Positions 24,203 to 32,340 of a DNA stretch of 46,184 bases are shown piece after piece. This stretch comes from an uncultured Acidimicrobiales bacterium (GTDB lineage Bacteria > Actinomycetota > Acidimicrobiia > Acidimicrobiales > SHLQ01): positions 1 through 46,184 of the forward strand of contig CALLQB010000025.1 in NCBI GenBank assembly GCA_938015295.1, in the 5' to 3' direction. Made by a program: the position numbers and the translations under genes. Within the stretch, counting starts at the first letter, position 1. Each line of letters starts with the position of its first letter. Under the pieces are notes generated by a model. It saw only the letters and a list, made by a program, of their open reading frames with translations. It searched no databases and was not told the DNA's origin.

Positions 24203-24279
24203 TGACGTGTTCGCTCACTAACGCATACAGCGACATCCTGAATGCGCAACAAGTACGGAAAGAACAAGAGGTTCTCGCT

Positions 24280-24477
24280 ATGCCAAAAATGAAGACCCAC
24301 AAGGGCGCGAAGAAGCGCTTCAAAGTAACCGGCTCGGGAAAAATCTCCCGACGCAAAGCCAACAAGAGCCACATCCTCGAGAAGAAGTCGGCCAAGCGCA
24401 AACGTCAGCTTGGCAAACCAGGCCTCGTCGATGGTGCCGACAAAAAGACCGTCGAACGTCAGCTCGGTCACCGCTGA
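24280..24477 (+). CDS. rpmI: 50S ribosomal protein L35
   Basis: A 65-residue, strongly basic protein with the L35 signature [20 protein letters not shown] at the N-terminus and [14 protein letters not shown] in the middle. ATG 24280 was chosen because it gives the canonical N-terminus; a longer in-frame extension is not family-like. Middle gene of infC-rpmI-rplT; 165 bp of structured spacer precede it. Confidence 0.96.
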   Translation: MPKMKTHKGAKKRFKVTGSGKISRRKANKSHILEKKSAKRKRQLGKPGLVDGADKKTVERQLGHR

Positions 24478-24529
24478 GTGTTGAACATTCGTTCTTCATT
24501 CACTTTTTCCTATCCATTCATCCATTCCC

Positions 24530-24555
24530 GGTAGCCGGCCCCGAAACCGGCTGCC
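24530..24555 (+). promoter_or_regulatory. Hairpin upstream of rplT
   Basis: GGTAGCCGG (24530-24538) pairs with CCGGCTGCC (24547-24555) across an 8-nt loop, with one G-U pair. It lies 26 bp before the rplT start. Autogenous control by L20 or mRNA processing is possible. AAGGAG (24569-24574) is the rplT ribosome site. Confidence 0.45.
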
Positions 24556-24581
24556 ACCCGATCTAGATAAGGAGCTCTCTC

Positions 24582-25040
24582 ATGGCAAGAGTCAAGCGTG
24601 CGGTTCACTCCAAGAAGCACCGCAAGTCAACCCTCAAGAAGGCCAAGGGCTACTACGGCAACAAGAGCCGGTCGTTCCGTGCAGCTAACGAACAGGTCAT
24701 GCACTCGGGCAACTATGCCTTCCGTGACCGTCGTGCTCGCAAAGGTCAGTTCCGTCGTTTGTGGATCCAGCGCATCAATGCTGGTTGCCGCATCCACGGC
24801 ACCACCTACAGCCAGTTCATCCACGGCCTCAAGCTCGCCGAGATCGAGGTCGACCGCAAGATCCTTGCCGACCTTGCCGTGCACGAGCCAGATGCTTTCG
24901 AAGCACTCGTGACAGCAGCCAAGAGTGCTGTTGATGCGCAGCCGAAGCCAGTACCGGCAGCACCTGCTGCGAAAGACGATGCGGCTGAAGATACTGCTGC
25001 TGCAGCGCCGGCTGCTAAGGCAAGTGAAGAAGAAGAGTAG
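24582..25040 (+). CDS. rplT: 50S ribosomal protein L20
   Basis: A 152-residue protein. Residues 1-117 are a normal L20 ([46 protein letters not shown]). L20 is needed early in 50S assembly and is the usual autoregulator of this operon. Beyond that the protein has an Ala/Pro/Glu/Asp-rich tail of about 35 residues ending in EEEE; a tail is also present on IF-3 in this operon. The start has a strong ribosome site. Confidence 0.97.
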   Translation: MARVKRAVHSKKHRKSTLKKAKGYYGNKSRSFRAANEQVMHSGNYAFRDRRARKGQFRRLWIQRINAGCRIHGTTYSQFIHGLKLAEIEVDRKILADLAVHEPDAFEALVTAAKSAVDAQPKPVPAAPAAKDDAAEDTAAAAPAAKASEEEE

Positions 25041-25084
25041 GCAACGCCTTCTCACGCTTCTGACCGCTTCACCGAACGATCACC

Positions 25085-25936
25085 ATGGTTTCTGACAATG
25101 GCGCAGGTCCGCACGGTTCACCCGAACCGGCGGGCATGCGCCATTCGTCTGTGCAACGACTGCGAAAACTGCTTCGCCGTAAACGTGAGCGATACTTGCA
25201 TCAGCGCTTTGTGGTCGAGGGGCCCAAGCTGGTTGCCGAGGCGTTGGCCTGTGGCCTCACCGTCGACCAAGTGTTTCTCGGCGAAGCCGAAATCGGTGGC
25301 TCGATCGACGTTGCTGCGAAGTCTGCTGGCCTTGACGTAGTGGTCGTTGGCGACCATGTCCTCGAAGCCGTCGGCTCGACGGTTACCCCGCAGCCGGTGT
25401 ACGCCACGATCGTCATGCCCCCTGCAGGACTCGACGCCGGGTTGACGGGCCTCGCGAACAGGGCCGTCGGAACCGACGAGCCGTTCGTCCTTGTGTTGGT
25501 CGATGTGGCAGATCCAGGAAACGCAGGCACGTTACTACGCGCCGCAGAGGCGGCAGGTGTTGATCTGGTGATCGCGGCCGGCGAAACCGTTGACCTATTC
25601 GGGCCGAAATGTGTTCGGGCGTCGGCCGGATCGATCCTGCGGATGCCGACTGCCGTTGGCTGCTCGGCCGTCGAGGCGCTCGATTGCCTAGCCGCGATGG
25701 GCGTGAGGCGGTATGCCTCGACACTGTCGGCCACTGCTTCGATGTATGACCTCGACTACAGCGAACCTGTCGCGTTGTTGGTGGGCAACGAAGCCCACGG
25801 CCTTCAGGTCGACAGCGCCGTGCTCGACAAAGAAATCTTTATCCCTATGGCTGGCGAGAACGAATCGCTCAACGTAGCTATGGCCGGCACGCTCATGGTC
25901 TATGAGGTGTTTCGGCAACGTCACTTGACGAAATGA
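25085..25936 (+). CDS. TrmH-family (SpoU) RNA 2'-O-methyltransferase
   Basis: A 283-residue protein. It has an N-terminal substrate-binding part (RFVVEGPKLVAEALACGL) and a C-terminal SPOUT knot with the three TrmH motifs: ADPGNAGTLLRAAEAAGV (motif 1), LLVGNEAHGL (motif 2) and IPMAGENESLNVAMAGTLM (motif 3). It probably methylates a ribose in rRNA or tRNA. Position next to rplT and pheST is common for this family. The start is assigned at ATG 25085, but the first 17 residues are poorly conserved-looking and ATG 25136 (MRHSSVQRLRK) is possible. Confidence 0.9.
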   Translation: MVSDNGAGPHGSPEPAGMRHSSVQRLRKLLRRKRERYLHQRFVVEGPKLVAEALACGLTVDQVFLGEAEIGGSIDVAAKSAGLDVVVVGDHVLEAVGSTVTPQPVYATIVMPPAGLDAGLTGLANRAVGTDEPFVLVLVDVADPGNAGTLLRAAEAAGVDLVIAAGETVDLFGPKCVRASAGSILRMPTAVGCSAVEALDCLAAMGVRRYASTLSATASMYDLDYSEPVALLVGNEAHGLQVDSAVLDKEIFIPMAGENESLNVAMAGTLMVYEVFRQRHLTK

Positions 25937-26008
25937 ATCCGAAATTGACTCGGCGGTCAGCGCCTCTTCACGTACCGTTACCTCTATCGCTATTTTCTTC
26001 AGGAATGT

Positions 26009-27019
26009 ATGACTGAACTCACCCAAGAAACGCTCTCCGAGCTGCAAGTTCTTGCCGAGGCTGCCCTGACCTCCTCGACAAATCTTGACGAACTCAGCGC
26101 GGCTGAAGCCGAGGCGCTCGGCAAGAAGTCGGCGCTCACCGGCCTCAAGAAACAACTTGGCGGACTCGAACCCGAGCAGCGCAAAGAGTTCGGCCAACTC
26201 ATCAACGCCACCAAGTCAGCCATCGAAGCCACAGCTGCAGCTCGCCGGACCGAGTTAGCGCAAGCTGCTCGTTTGGTGCAGCTAGAAGAAGAGCGCCTCG
26301 ACCTCACCGAGCTGCGCGAAGAGGTAAAACGCGGGCACTATCACCTGGTCACCCAGGCTCGAGACCGACTCGAAGATGTCTTTGTCGCCATGGGCTTCAA
26401 GGTGGCCGAAGGGCCCGAGGTCGAGACCGCTTGGTACAACTTCGAAGCATTAAATATCCCCGATTGGCATCCTGCGCGAGGCAGCTTCGACACAATCTTT
26501 GTCGACCTCGGCGAACCCGAGGAAGTCATGCTGCGTTCGCATACTTCACCGGTGCAGATCCGCACGATGGAGAACCAGAAACCGCCTATCTACATTGTTG
26601 CTCCCGGCCGCACGTTCCGAACCGACGTCGCCGACGCGACCCATTTGCCTGCATTCAACCAAATTGAAGGCCTCGTCATCGACCGCGGTATCACCCTTGG
26701 CGATCTGGCCGGCACCATCGATGCTTTTGTCAAAGCGTTCTTTGGTCACGATGTGTTGACCCGGCTTCGGCCGTCCTATTTCCCGTTCACCGAACCATCA
26801 GCCGAATTCGACATTTCACGCGCCGATGGCTCGTGGCTTGAGCTTGGTGGTTGCGGCATGGTGCATCCCAACGTGCTTGCCAATTGCGGTATCGATCCCG
26901 ACGAGTGGCAAGGGTTCGCCTTTGGCTTCGGCATCGATCGACTTGCCGTGATGCGCTACCAGCTCGACGACATTCGCGAACTGGTTAACAACGACGTCCG
27001 ATTCCTGAGGCAGTTCTAA
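26009..27019 (+). CDS. pheS: Phenylalanine-tRNA ligase alpha subunit
   Basis: A 336-residue class II synthetase subunit. The N-terminal coiled-coil tRNA-binding arm (residues 1-90) is followed by the catalytic core: motif 2 region (VAPGRTFRTDVADATHLPAF) and motif 3 (GFAFGFGIDRLAVMRYQ), with the Phe pocket near ELGGCGMVHPNVL. With PheT it forms the alpha2-beta2 enzyme that charges tRNA-Phe. Its TAA overlaps the pheT ATG by one base (27019), so the subunits are made in balance. I see no T-box or attenuator in the 72-bp leader. Confidence 0.97.
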   Translation: MTELTQETLSELQVLAEAALTSSTNLDELSAAEAEALGKKSALTGLKKQLGGLEPEQRKEFGQLINATKSAIEATAAARRTELAQAARLVQLEEERLDLTELREEVKRGHYHLVTQARDRLEDVFVAMGFKVAEGPEVETAWYNFEALNIPDWHPARGSFDTIFVDLGEPEEVMLRSHTSPVQIRTMENQKPPIYIVAPGRTFRTDVADATHLPAFNQIEGLVIDRGITLGDLAGTIDAFVKAFFGHDVLTRLRPSYFPFTEPSAEFDISRADGSWLELGGCGMVHPNVLANCGIDPDEWQGFAFGFGIDRLAVMRYQLDDIRELVNNDVRFLRQF

Positions 27020-29385
27020 TGAAGGTTCTTCTTTCCTGGTTGCGCGAGTTCGCTCCCGATATCGATGGCGATCCGGTTGAGCTTGGTGAAAAGCTGAGTG
27101 GCTTGGGCCTCGCGGTTGAAGAGATGACGGTCACCGGTAAAGGTGTCGACGGCGTTGTGCTGGCCAAGGTGCTCGATCTGCGCCCGCATCCCGACGCCGA
27201 CAAGATCCAGCTGGTCGACGTAGATGCCGGCGACGGCGAGGCGCTGCAGGTAGCCTGTGGCGCGTTCAATATGTCGATCGGCGATCTGATCCCGTTCGCC
27301 ACCGTCGGCACAGTCATGCCAAACGGCATGGAGATCGGCCGCCGGAAGCTGCGTGGCGAATGGTCGAACGGCATGTGTTGTTCGGCATCGGAGCTTGGCC
27401 TCGGCGACGATCACGATGGCATCTACCTGCTCACCGGTCAGGCCGACGACGCGAAGCTGGGGTCGCCCATCAACGAAGCGCTTGGGCTAACCGAAGACAT
27501 TTTGTGGGACCTTGAAGTGAACGCCAACCGCCCCGACGCCATGTCGGTGGCCGGTGTGGCCCGTGACCTTGCGGCCGGCCTCGGTATTCCGTTTGCGTTT
27601 CCCGAGTTTTCGTTTAGTGAAGCTGCGGGTGACATCGCCGACTCGGCAAAGGTCGAAATCCTCGATCCAACGCTTTGTGGCCGGTTCCTCGCCCGAGTGC
27701 TCCGCAACGTCGAAGTCGGAACCTCACCACAGTGGCTGAGTAGCCGAATCACCGCTCTCGGAATGCGGCCGATCAACAGCGTCGTCGATATCTCCAACTA
27801 CGTGATGCTTGAGTTGGGTCAGCCGAATCACACCTACGATCTCGGTTTGGTGCCCGGCGGGCATCTGCGGGTTCGGCGGGCCAACGAAGGCGAGACCCTG
27901 ACAACGCTCGACGATGTCGAGCGCACGCTTTCTTCCATCGACGGCGTCATCGCCAACGGGGTGGACGAAGCCATCGGAATCGCTGGCGTTATGGGCGGCG
28001 CCAGCACCGAAATTTCGGGCACCACGACCGATGTGCTGCTGGAGATGGCGTGGTGGGATCCGCCGTCAATTAGCCGCACCGTCAAACGTCTGAACCTGCC
28101 TAGCGAGGCTTCAGTGCGCTACCGCCGCGGCGCCGATTACGGCGAAAACATGGATCGCGCCATGCGACGGTTTGGCCAACTCATGACCGAAGCCGGCGCC
28201 ACTATCGATGCGGGCCAGATCGACGAGCGAGGCGACACACCCGATCGCACGCCAATCAAGGTTCGGCCAGCGAAGGTCAATGGTCTGTTGGGAACGTCGT
28301 TGTCCACGGCCGAGATGACCGACCATCTTGAGTCGATCGGCTTTGGCACCGCCGAGGTCGGCGGCACCATCGATGTCACGATTCCTACCTGGCGCTGGGA
28401 TACGCAGACCGAAACCGATGTGGCCGAAGAGGTCGCTCGGATGTTTGGGTACGAAAACATTGTTCGCACAGTGCCAAAGGGCGAGGAGGCCGGCGGCCTC
28501 ACGGCGTATCAGGTCGATCGCCGCCTCGTACGCGAAACGTTGGTTGGCGCTGGCCTCGACGAGACCCAGCCGATGCCGTTTCTTGCGCCTGGCGATCTGG
28601 CCAAGGCCGGGCTTGCCGAACACGGTGTGACGCTGTCGAACCCCATCGTCGCCGAGGAGTCGGTGCTGCGCACGTCGTTGCTTCCGGGACAGCTCAAGAC
28701 GATTGCGTACAACCAATCGCATCGCAGCGGCGACGTGTCGCTGTTCGAGATCGGCCATATCTACCTGCCGCCGAACGACGGCGAGCTCCTTCCTGACGAG
28801 CGCGAAGCCCTCGCTATTGCTCTCGCTGGCGGGGATGCAACCAGCGCCGTCGCGATGCTCGATCTGCTCGAATCGGTCTTCACCTTGCCAAATGTGCAAC
28901 TCCGAGAAGCAGAGCCGGCAGGCCTTCACCCCACCCGTTCGGCCGACGTATTTATCGCCGGTCAGAAGAGGGGAGAGGTCGGCGAAGTCGACCCAGCGGT
29001 GGCGGAGGCCTTTGGCGTCGCAGGCCGCGTTGGTTGGATACAACTCGACCTCGGGGCCGTTCTCGAAGGCCCCCACGGGCGTCGGAACTATCGTCGGGTG
29101 AGCAAATTTCCGTCGAGCGACATCGACTTGGCGTTCGTTGTGCCGAACGATGTACCGGCGGCGTCGGTACAGGTCACCATCAACAAGGCCGGCAGCGACC
29201 TGCTGGTCGATTGTCGGCTGTTCGACACCTACCGAGGTGAAAGTCTCGGCGCCGACGTTCGAAGCCTCACCTATTCTTTGCGGCTGCAAGCAACCGATCG
29301 AACGCTGACCGACGACGAAGTCGGGCAGGTACGTCAAAGCATCATCGACGCCGTAGCCAAGAACCACAACGGTCAACTGCGGTAG
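27019..29385 (+). CDS. pheT: Phenylalanine-tRNA ligase beta subunit
   Basis: A 788-residue subunit of the usual length. Domains in order are: N-terminal tRNA-binding OB fold (about 40-150, VLDLRPHPDADKIQLVDVD), the B3/B4 editing module (about 210-400, VVDISNYVMLELGQPNH), B5 DNA-binding-like domain (about 405-475), catalytic-like domain (about 485-680) and the C-terminal ferredoxin-fold anticodon-binding domain (about 695-788, RRVSKFPSSDIDLAFVVP). It edits mischarged Tyr-tRNA-Phe and binds tRNA. Cotranslated with pheS. Confidence 0.97.
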   Translation: MKVLLSWLREFAPDIDGDPVELGEKLSGLGLAVEEMTVTGKGVDGVVLAKVLDLRPHPDADKIQLVDVDAGDGEALQVACGAFNMSIGDLIPFATVGTVMPNGMEIGRRKLRGEWSNGMCCSASELGLGDDHDGIYLLTGQADDAKLGSPINEALGLTEDILWDLEVNANRPDAMSVAGVARDLAAGLGIPFAFPEFSFSEAAGDIADSAKVEILDPTLCGRFLARVLRNVEVGTSPQWLSSRITALGMRPINSVVDISNYVMLELGQPNHTYDLGLVPGGHLRVRRANEGETLTTLDDVERTLSSIDGVIANGVDEAIGIAGVMGGASTEISGTTTDVLLEMAWWDPPSISRTVKRLNLPSEASVRYRRGADYGENMDRAMRRFGQLMTEAGATIDAGQIDERGDTPDRTPIKVRPAKVNGLLGTSLSTAEMTDHLESIGFGTAEVGGTIDVTIPTWRWDTQTETDVAEEVARMFGYENIVRTVPKGEEAGGLTAYQVDRRLVRETLVGAGLDETQPMPFLAPGDLAKAGLAEHGVTLSNPIVAEESVLRTSLLPGQLKTIAYNQSHRSGDVSLFEIGHIYLPPNDGELLPDEREALAIALAGGDATSAVAMLDLLESVFTLPNVQLREAEPAGLHPTRSADVFIAGQKRGEVGEVDPAVAEAFGVAGRVGWIQLDLGAVLEGPHGRRNYRRVSKFPSSDIDLAFVVPNDVPAASVQVTINKAGSDLLVDCRLFDTYRGESLGADVRSLTYSLRLQATDRTLTDDEVGQVRQSIIDAVAKNHNGQLR

Positions 29386-29420
29386 TGGGAAGCCAATCCA
29401 GTTTCGTGTCGCGGCGTCGG

Positions 29421-30224
29421 TTACGCCGTGATCGTTACCGGAGTGCCGAGGGGTAGAAACGTGATGAGGTGTGCGATGTCGCCGTTGGCGAGGCGCACAC
29501 AACCAGCGCTCGCCTGGGTGCCAATGGCGTCGGGGTCGTTGGTTCCGTGGATGCCGAGTTGGCCGGGCCCACCGTTGAAGGTTTCGAACGTTTCGCTGAA
29601 GCCCGACAGGCCGTAGGCGTAGTCGCCGTAGATCGAGTTTGGTTCAAGCGGCTGCAGGAGTTCGGTGATGAAGTAGCGCCCGCCTGGGGTGGGAGCGTTC
29701 TCGCGGGCGACGGCGACGGTTGCCTGAAAGATCAAGGCCCCACCCTGGTGCACGCTGAGTTCGAAGTCGGAAAGATTGACATCGATGCGGTAGTTGTGCG
29801 TGCCGGTGTCGACGTCGTCGTTGTGGATCCACCCTGTGGTGCCGTTGGGGCGCACCGGCAACAGCACTTCGTGCCAGTCGCCCACGGTTTGGTCGACGAG
29901 TAACACTAGGGGACCGCCGCTCACCGTCGGGTTCGCCATTGTGCGAAGCGGCTCGACGTCGGCGCCAGGGTTCGGTTCGGCATAGACGTCTACTTCGCCG
30001 GTGGTTGCGATCGCCACGGTCGCAACATCGACTGAGGTGTCGACGGCCGGGTTGCGTATCTCGATCACTTCGCGGTTCGGCGGTTTGCGAGGTTCGGTGA
30101 CTGGTGGGATTGCCGTGGCAGTGAGCACCGGACGTTCGGCGCGGCAAGCGGTCGCGACGAGCAGCAGAGCCATCAACAGGCTCAACAAACGCAACACACT
30201 CCTCAACTGCAACATCATCACCAT
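29421..30224 (-). CDS. L,D-transpeptidase (YkuD) lipoprotein
   Basis: A 267-residue protein. A hydrophobic N-terminal segment ends in VATAC, a probable lipobox (Cys27). Residues 70-140 look like an SH3-type domain (VAIATTGEVDVYAEPNPGAD). The YkuD catalytic domain follows, with HGTN (226-229) and SAGCVRL containing the nucleophile Cys242. These enzymes form 3-3 cross-links in peptidoglycan and resist most penicillins. ATG 30224 is a reasonable start; a TTG at 30236 and ATGs at 30218 and 30215 are alternatives. It converges on pheT and diverges from the ABC exporter. Confidence 0.9.
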   Translation of the reverse strand: MVMMLQLRSVLRLLSLLMALLLVATACRAERPVLTATAIPPVTEPRKPPNREVIEIRNPAVDTSVDVATVAIATTGEVDVYAEPNPGADVEPLRTMANPTVSGGPLVLLVDQTVGDWHEVLLPVRPNGTTGWIHNDDVDTGTHNYRIDVNLSDFELSVHQGGALIFQATVAVARENAPTPGGRYFITELLQPLEPNSIYGDYAYGLSGFSETFETFNGGPGQLGIHGTNDPDAIGTQASAGCVRLANGDIAHLITFLPLGTPVTITA

Positions 30225-30318
30225 CGCAGAGTACAACGGCTCGATCGCCTACTCCATAGCTGTGGCGCCCACCGAGCTATCGACGCGGTCTTCGGTGAAC
30301 GGTCCCCAATCTCGGGGA

Positions 30319-30339
30319 ACCCTGACCAAGTATCAGGGT
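30319..30339. promoter_or_regulatory. Palindromic operator candidate
   Basis: ACCCTGA (30319-30325) and TCAGGGT (30333-30339) are perfect 7-bp arms around a 7-base centre. Flanking G-rich and C-rich runs (CGGGG at 30313-30317 and CCCCCG from 30342) extend the symmetry. It lies in the divergent region between the L,D-transpeptidase and the ABC exporter. The form suits a TetR- or MerR-type regulator site; no regulator gene is adjacent. A hairpin in the RNA is an alternative reading. Confidence 0.5.
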
Positions 30340-30411
30340 AACCCCCGATGTCGGCGGGTTTGCGCGGCCCACATAGTGGAAGACGGAACACCGAACAGGT
30401 CGGGGAGATAC

Positions 30412-30471
30412 ATGACCATGCACGCGACAACCATCAGCCAACAGGCACTGACGACAAGGTTGGCCACATGA
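30412..30471 (+). CDS. 19-residue upstream ORF overlapping the ABC exporter start
   Basis: ATG 30412 follows GGGGAG (30401-30406) at good spacing and encodes MTMHATTISQQALTTRLAT. Its TGA (30469-30471) overlaps the ATG of the ATPase gene (30468) in the form ATGA. The exporter could therefore be translated by coupling to this leader peptide. It may be a regulatory leader or the residue of a lost gene. No similarity is recognised. Confidence 0.5.
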   Translation: MTMHATTISQQALTTRLAT

Positions 30472-31448
30472 CAGCGATCGTAGAGATTCAACAGCTTCGC
30501 AAAGAATATTCATCGCGCGGTCGCGGGTCGATCGTGGCGGTCAACGACCTCAATTTGACGATCGGTCAGCCGGGCACGGTCCATGGTTTCTTAGGTCCCA
30601 ACGGCTCAGGCAAGACCACGACTATTCGGTGCCTGCTCGGTCTAGTCAGGCCCACGGCCGGTAACGCCCGCGTGTTCGGGGCCGACAGTCGGACCGAGTT
30701 TCATGCGGTGGCCGACCGGGTCGGAGCCATCGTCGAAAATCCAAAGCTGTTCCCCAACTTCTCGGGCCGCAAGAACCTGCAGTTGCTCGCCACATTGGGA
30801 CGTATCGAACAGCGACGGGTCGACGAAGTGCTCGACATCGTTCGCCTCGGCGATCGGGGCGACGACACCTTCGAAAGCTATTCCCTAGGCATGAAGCAGC
30901 GGTTAGCCATCGCCGCCGCGCTGCTAAAGGACCCAGAACTGTTGATCCTTGATGAACCAGCCAATGGTCTCGACCCGGCTGGCATTGCGGAGATGCGGGT
31001 ACTCATCCGCACTATCGCCGACCAAGGCAAAGCGATTTTGGTTTCGAGCCATCAGCTCGCCGAGATCGAACATGTATGTGACGAGGTCACGATCATCGCC
31101 AACGGCGAACTCATACGGTCCGGGTCGCTCGATCATGTTCGCGACGCCGACGGTGTCGAGCGGGTCATCGTCTCTATTCCGCAGCGCGAGGAGGCCATGG
31201 CCGTTCTGAGAGCTGCTGGCATGACCGTGAGCGCCATGGCAAACGCCGCGGACTTCACGATCGAGGCACCAAAGACCGACGCCGGTCGGATCAACCAGAT
31301 TCTGGCAGAGCAGGGATTGTTTCTCGAGGGCTTGCGCGCCGATCGCGCGACCTTGGAATCAGCATTTCTCAGCCTCACCGGCACCAGCGATGGTGACCGC
31401 GGCGGCAAGACCCGAATACACAACGACCAACGGGAGGCACAATCATGA
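30468..31448 (+). CDS. ABC transporter ATP-binding protein (ABC-2 exporter type)
   Basis: A 326-residue ATPase. Walker A is GPNGSGKT, the Q-loop region is VENPKLFPNFSG, the ABC signature is YSLGMKQR, Walker B is LLILDEP and the H-loop is SSHQLAEI. The C-terminal 90 residues form the extra regulatory domain found in drug and antibiotic exporters (DrrA/BcrA-like). ATG 30468 overlaps the upstream 19-residue ORF. Its TGA overlaps the permease ATG (31445-31448), so both subunits are coupled. Substrate unknown. Confidence 0.93.
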   Translation: MTAIVEIQQLRKEYSSRGRGSIVAVNDLNLTIGQPGTVHGFLGPNGSGKTTTIRCLLGLVRPTAGNARVFGADSRTEFHAVADRVGAIVENPKLFPNFSGRKNLQLLATLGRIEQRRVDEVLDIVRLGDRGDDTFESYSLGMKQRLAIAAALLKDPELLILDEPANGLDPAGIAEMRVLIRTIADQGKAILVSSHQLAEIEHVCDEVTIIANGELIRSGSLDHVRDADGVERVIVSIPQREEAMAVLRAAGMTVSAMANAADFTIEAPKTDAGRINQILAEQGLFLEGLRADRATLESAFLSLTGTSDGDRGGKTRIHNDQREAQS

Positions 31449-32293
31449 GCGTCAACACCGCAGTATTTACCGCAGAGGGACAACGCCTGCTCTCTCGCCG
31501 GATGACCCGCTTGTTTCCGCTCGGGCTCGCCGCAGCGATGATTGTTGGCGTCATCATTGCCATGCTGACCGTCGGCGACGAAGGCGTGCATTTTGTCGAC
31601 GACATTGCGTCCGGCGTCTACGGAGGAATTCCTGGCGACAACAGCACACAGGTGCTCGGCCCGCTCGGATTCCTCGTCCCCATTATGGCGTTTGTGATCG
31701 GCGCCTCGTTCTTCGGCGCCGATCAGAAGACTGGGATGATCGAGCAGCTCCTCACCTGGGAGCCCCGCCGATCTCGACTGCTATTGGGCCGTATCACTAG
31801 CGGTGCCGCGGCCATCTTCGTCGTAGCGGCTGCGTTGTCGGCCTTCGTCGTGATGATGCTCTACATCCTTTCCAGCGCGACCGGTTCAACCGATGGCGCC
31901 TTCGACATTTGGCCGACCGTGCTCGGCGCCATCGTGCGGTCAGGCCTCACCGGGGCAATCTTTTTTGCGCTGGGCTTCGGGCTCACCGTGCTCGTCAACA
32001 GTTCGGTGGCCTCGATCGTTGGCTTCCTTATCTACGTCTTTGTGATCGAAACCGCTCTGGTGCAACCTCTGCTGCCCAAGTGGAGTGTCTGGCTGCCGAT
32101 GACCAACGCCGATGCTTTCGTCAGCCGCAATGGAGTAGGCCAAGGCGGCTTCTTCGAAGGGGTCGAGATCCTTAACAACCAATTGCCCAACTTCCACCAT
32201 GGTTGGATCGCAGCGGGTCTGCTGCTGGCAGCCTGGTCGGCGGTGGCCTGCGGTGCAGCGGTCATGGTGTTCAACCAGCGAGACATCGACTAA
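31445..32293 (+). CDS. ABC transporter permease (ABC-2 type)
   Basis: A 282-residue membrane protein with about six transmembrane segments (near residues 22-42, 75-95, 120-142, 164-186, 187-208 and 250-272). The segment FFGADQKTGMIEQLLTWEPR matches the cytoplasmic loop between helices 2 and 3 of ABC-2 permeases of the bacitracin/antibiotic exporter type. It pairs with the ATPase encoded immediately upstream to form a complete exporter. An acidic extracytoplasmic loop (GDEGVHFVDDIASGVYGG) precedes helix 2. Confidence 0.88.
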   Translation: MSVNTAVFTAEGQRLLSRRMTRLFPLGLAAAMIVGVIIAMLTVGDEGVHFVDDIASGVYGGIPGDNSTQVLGPLGFLVPIMAFVIGASFFGADQKTGMIEQLLTWEPRRSRLLLGRITSGAAAIFVVAAALSAFVVMMLYILSSATGSTDGAFDIWPTVLGAIVRSGLTGAIFFALGFGLTVLVNSSVASIVGFLIYVFVIETALVQPLLPKWSVWLPMTNADAFVSRNGVGQGGFFEGVEILNNQLPNFHHGWIAAGLLLAAWSAVACGAAVMVFNQRDID

Positions 32294-32340
32294 CCGACGT
32301 CGTGGCTAACCGAGCTGGCTTCTGGCCGGCACCGGTGCGC

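Noticed and set aside
25937..26008. T-box or leader-peptide attenuator upstream of pheS
   Set aside because: The spacer is only 72 bp, with no terminator hairpin, no Phe-rich leader peptide and no T-box sequence.
27016..29502. Minus-strand open frames opposite pheT, including one of 463 codons
   Set aside because: They overlap an unmistakable essential gene and show no domain; typical high-GC antisense frames.
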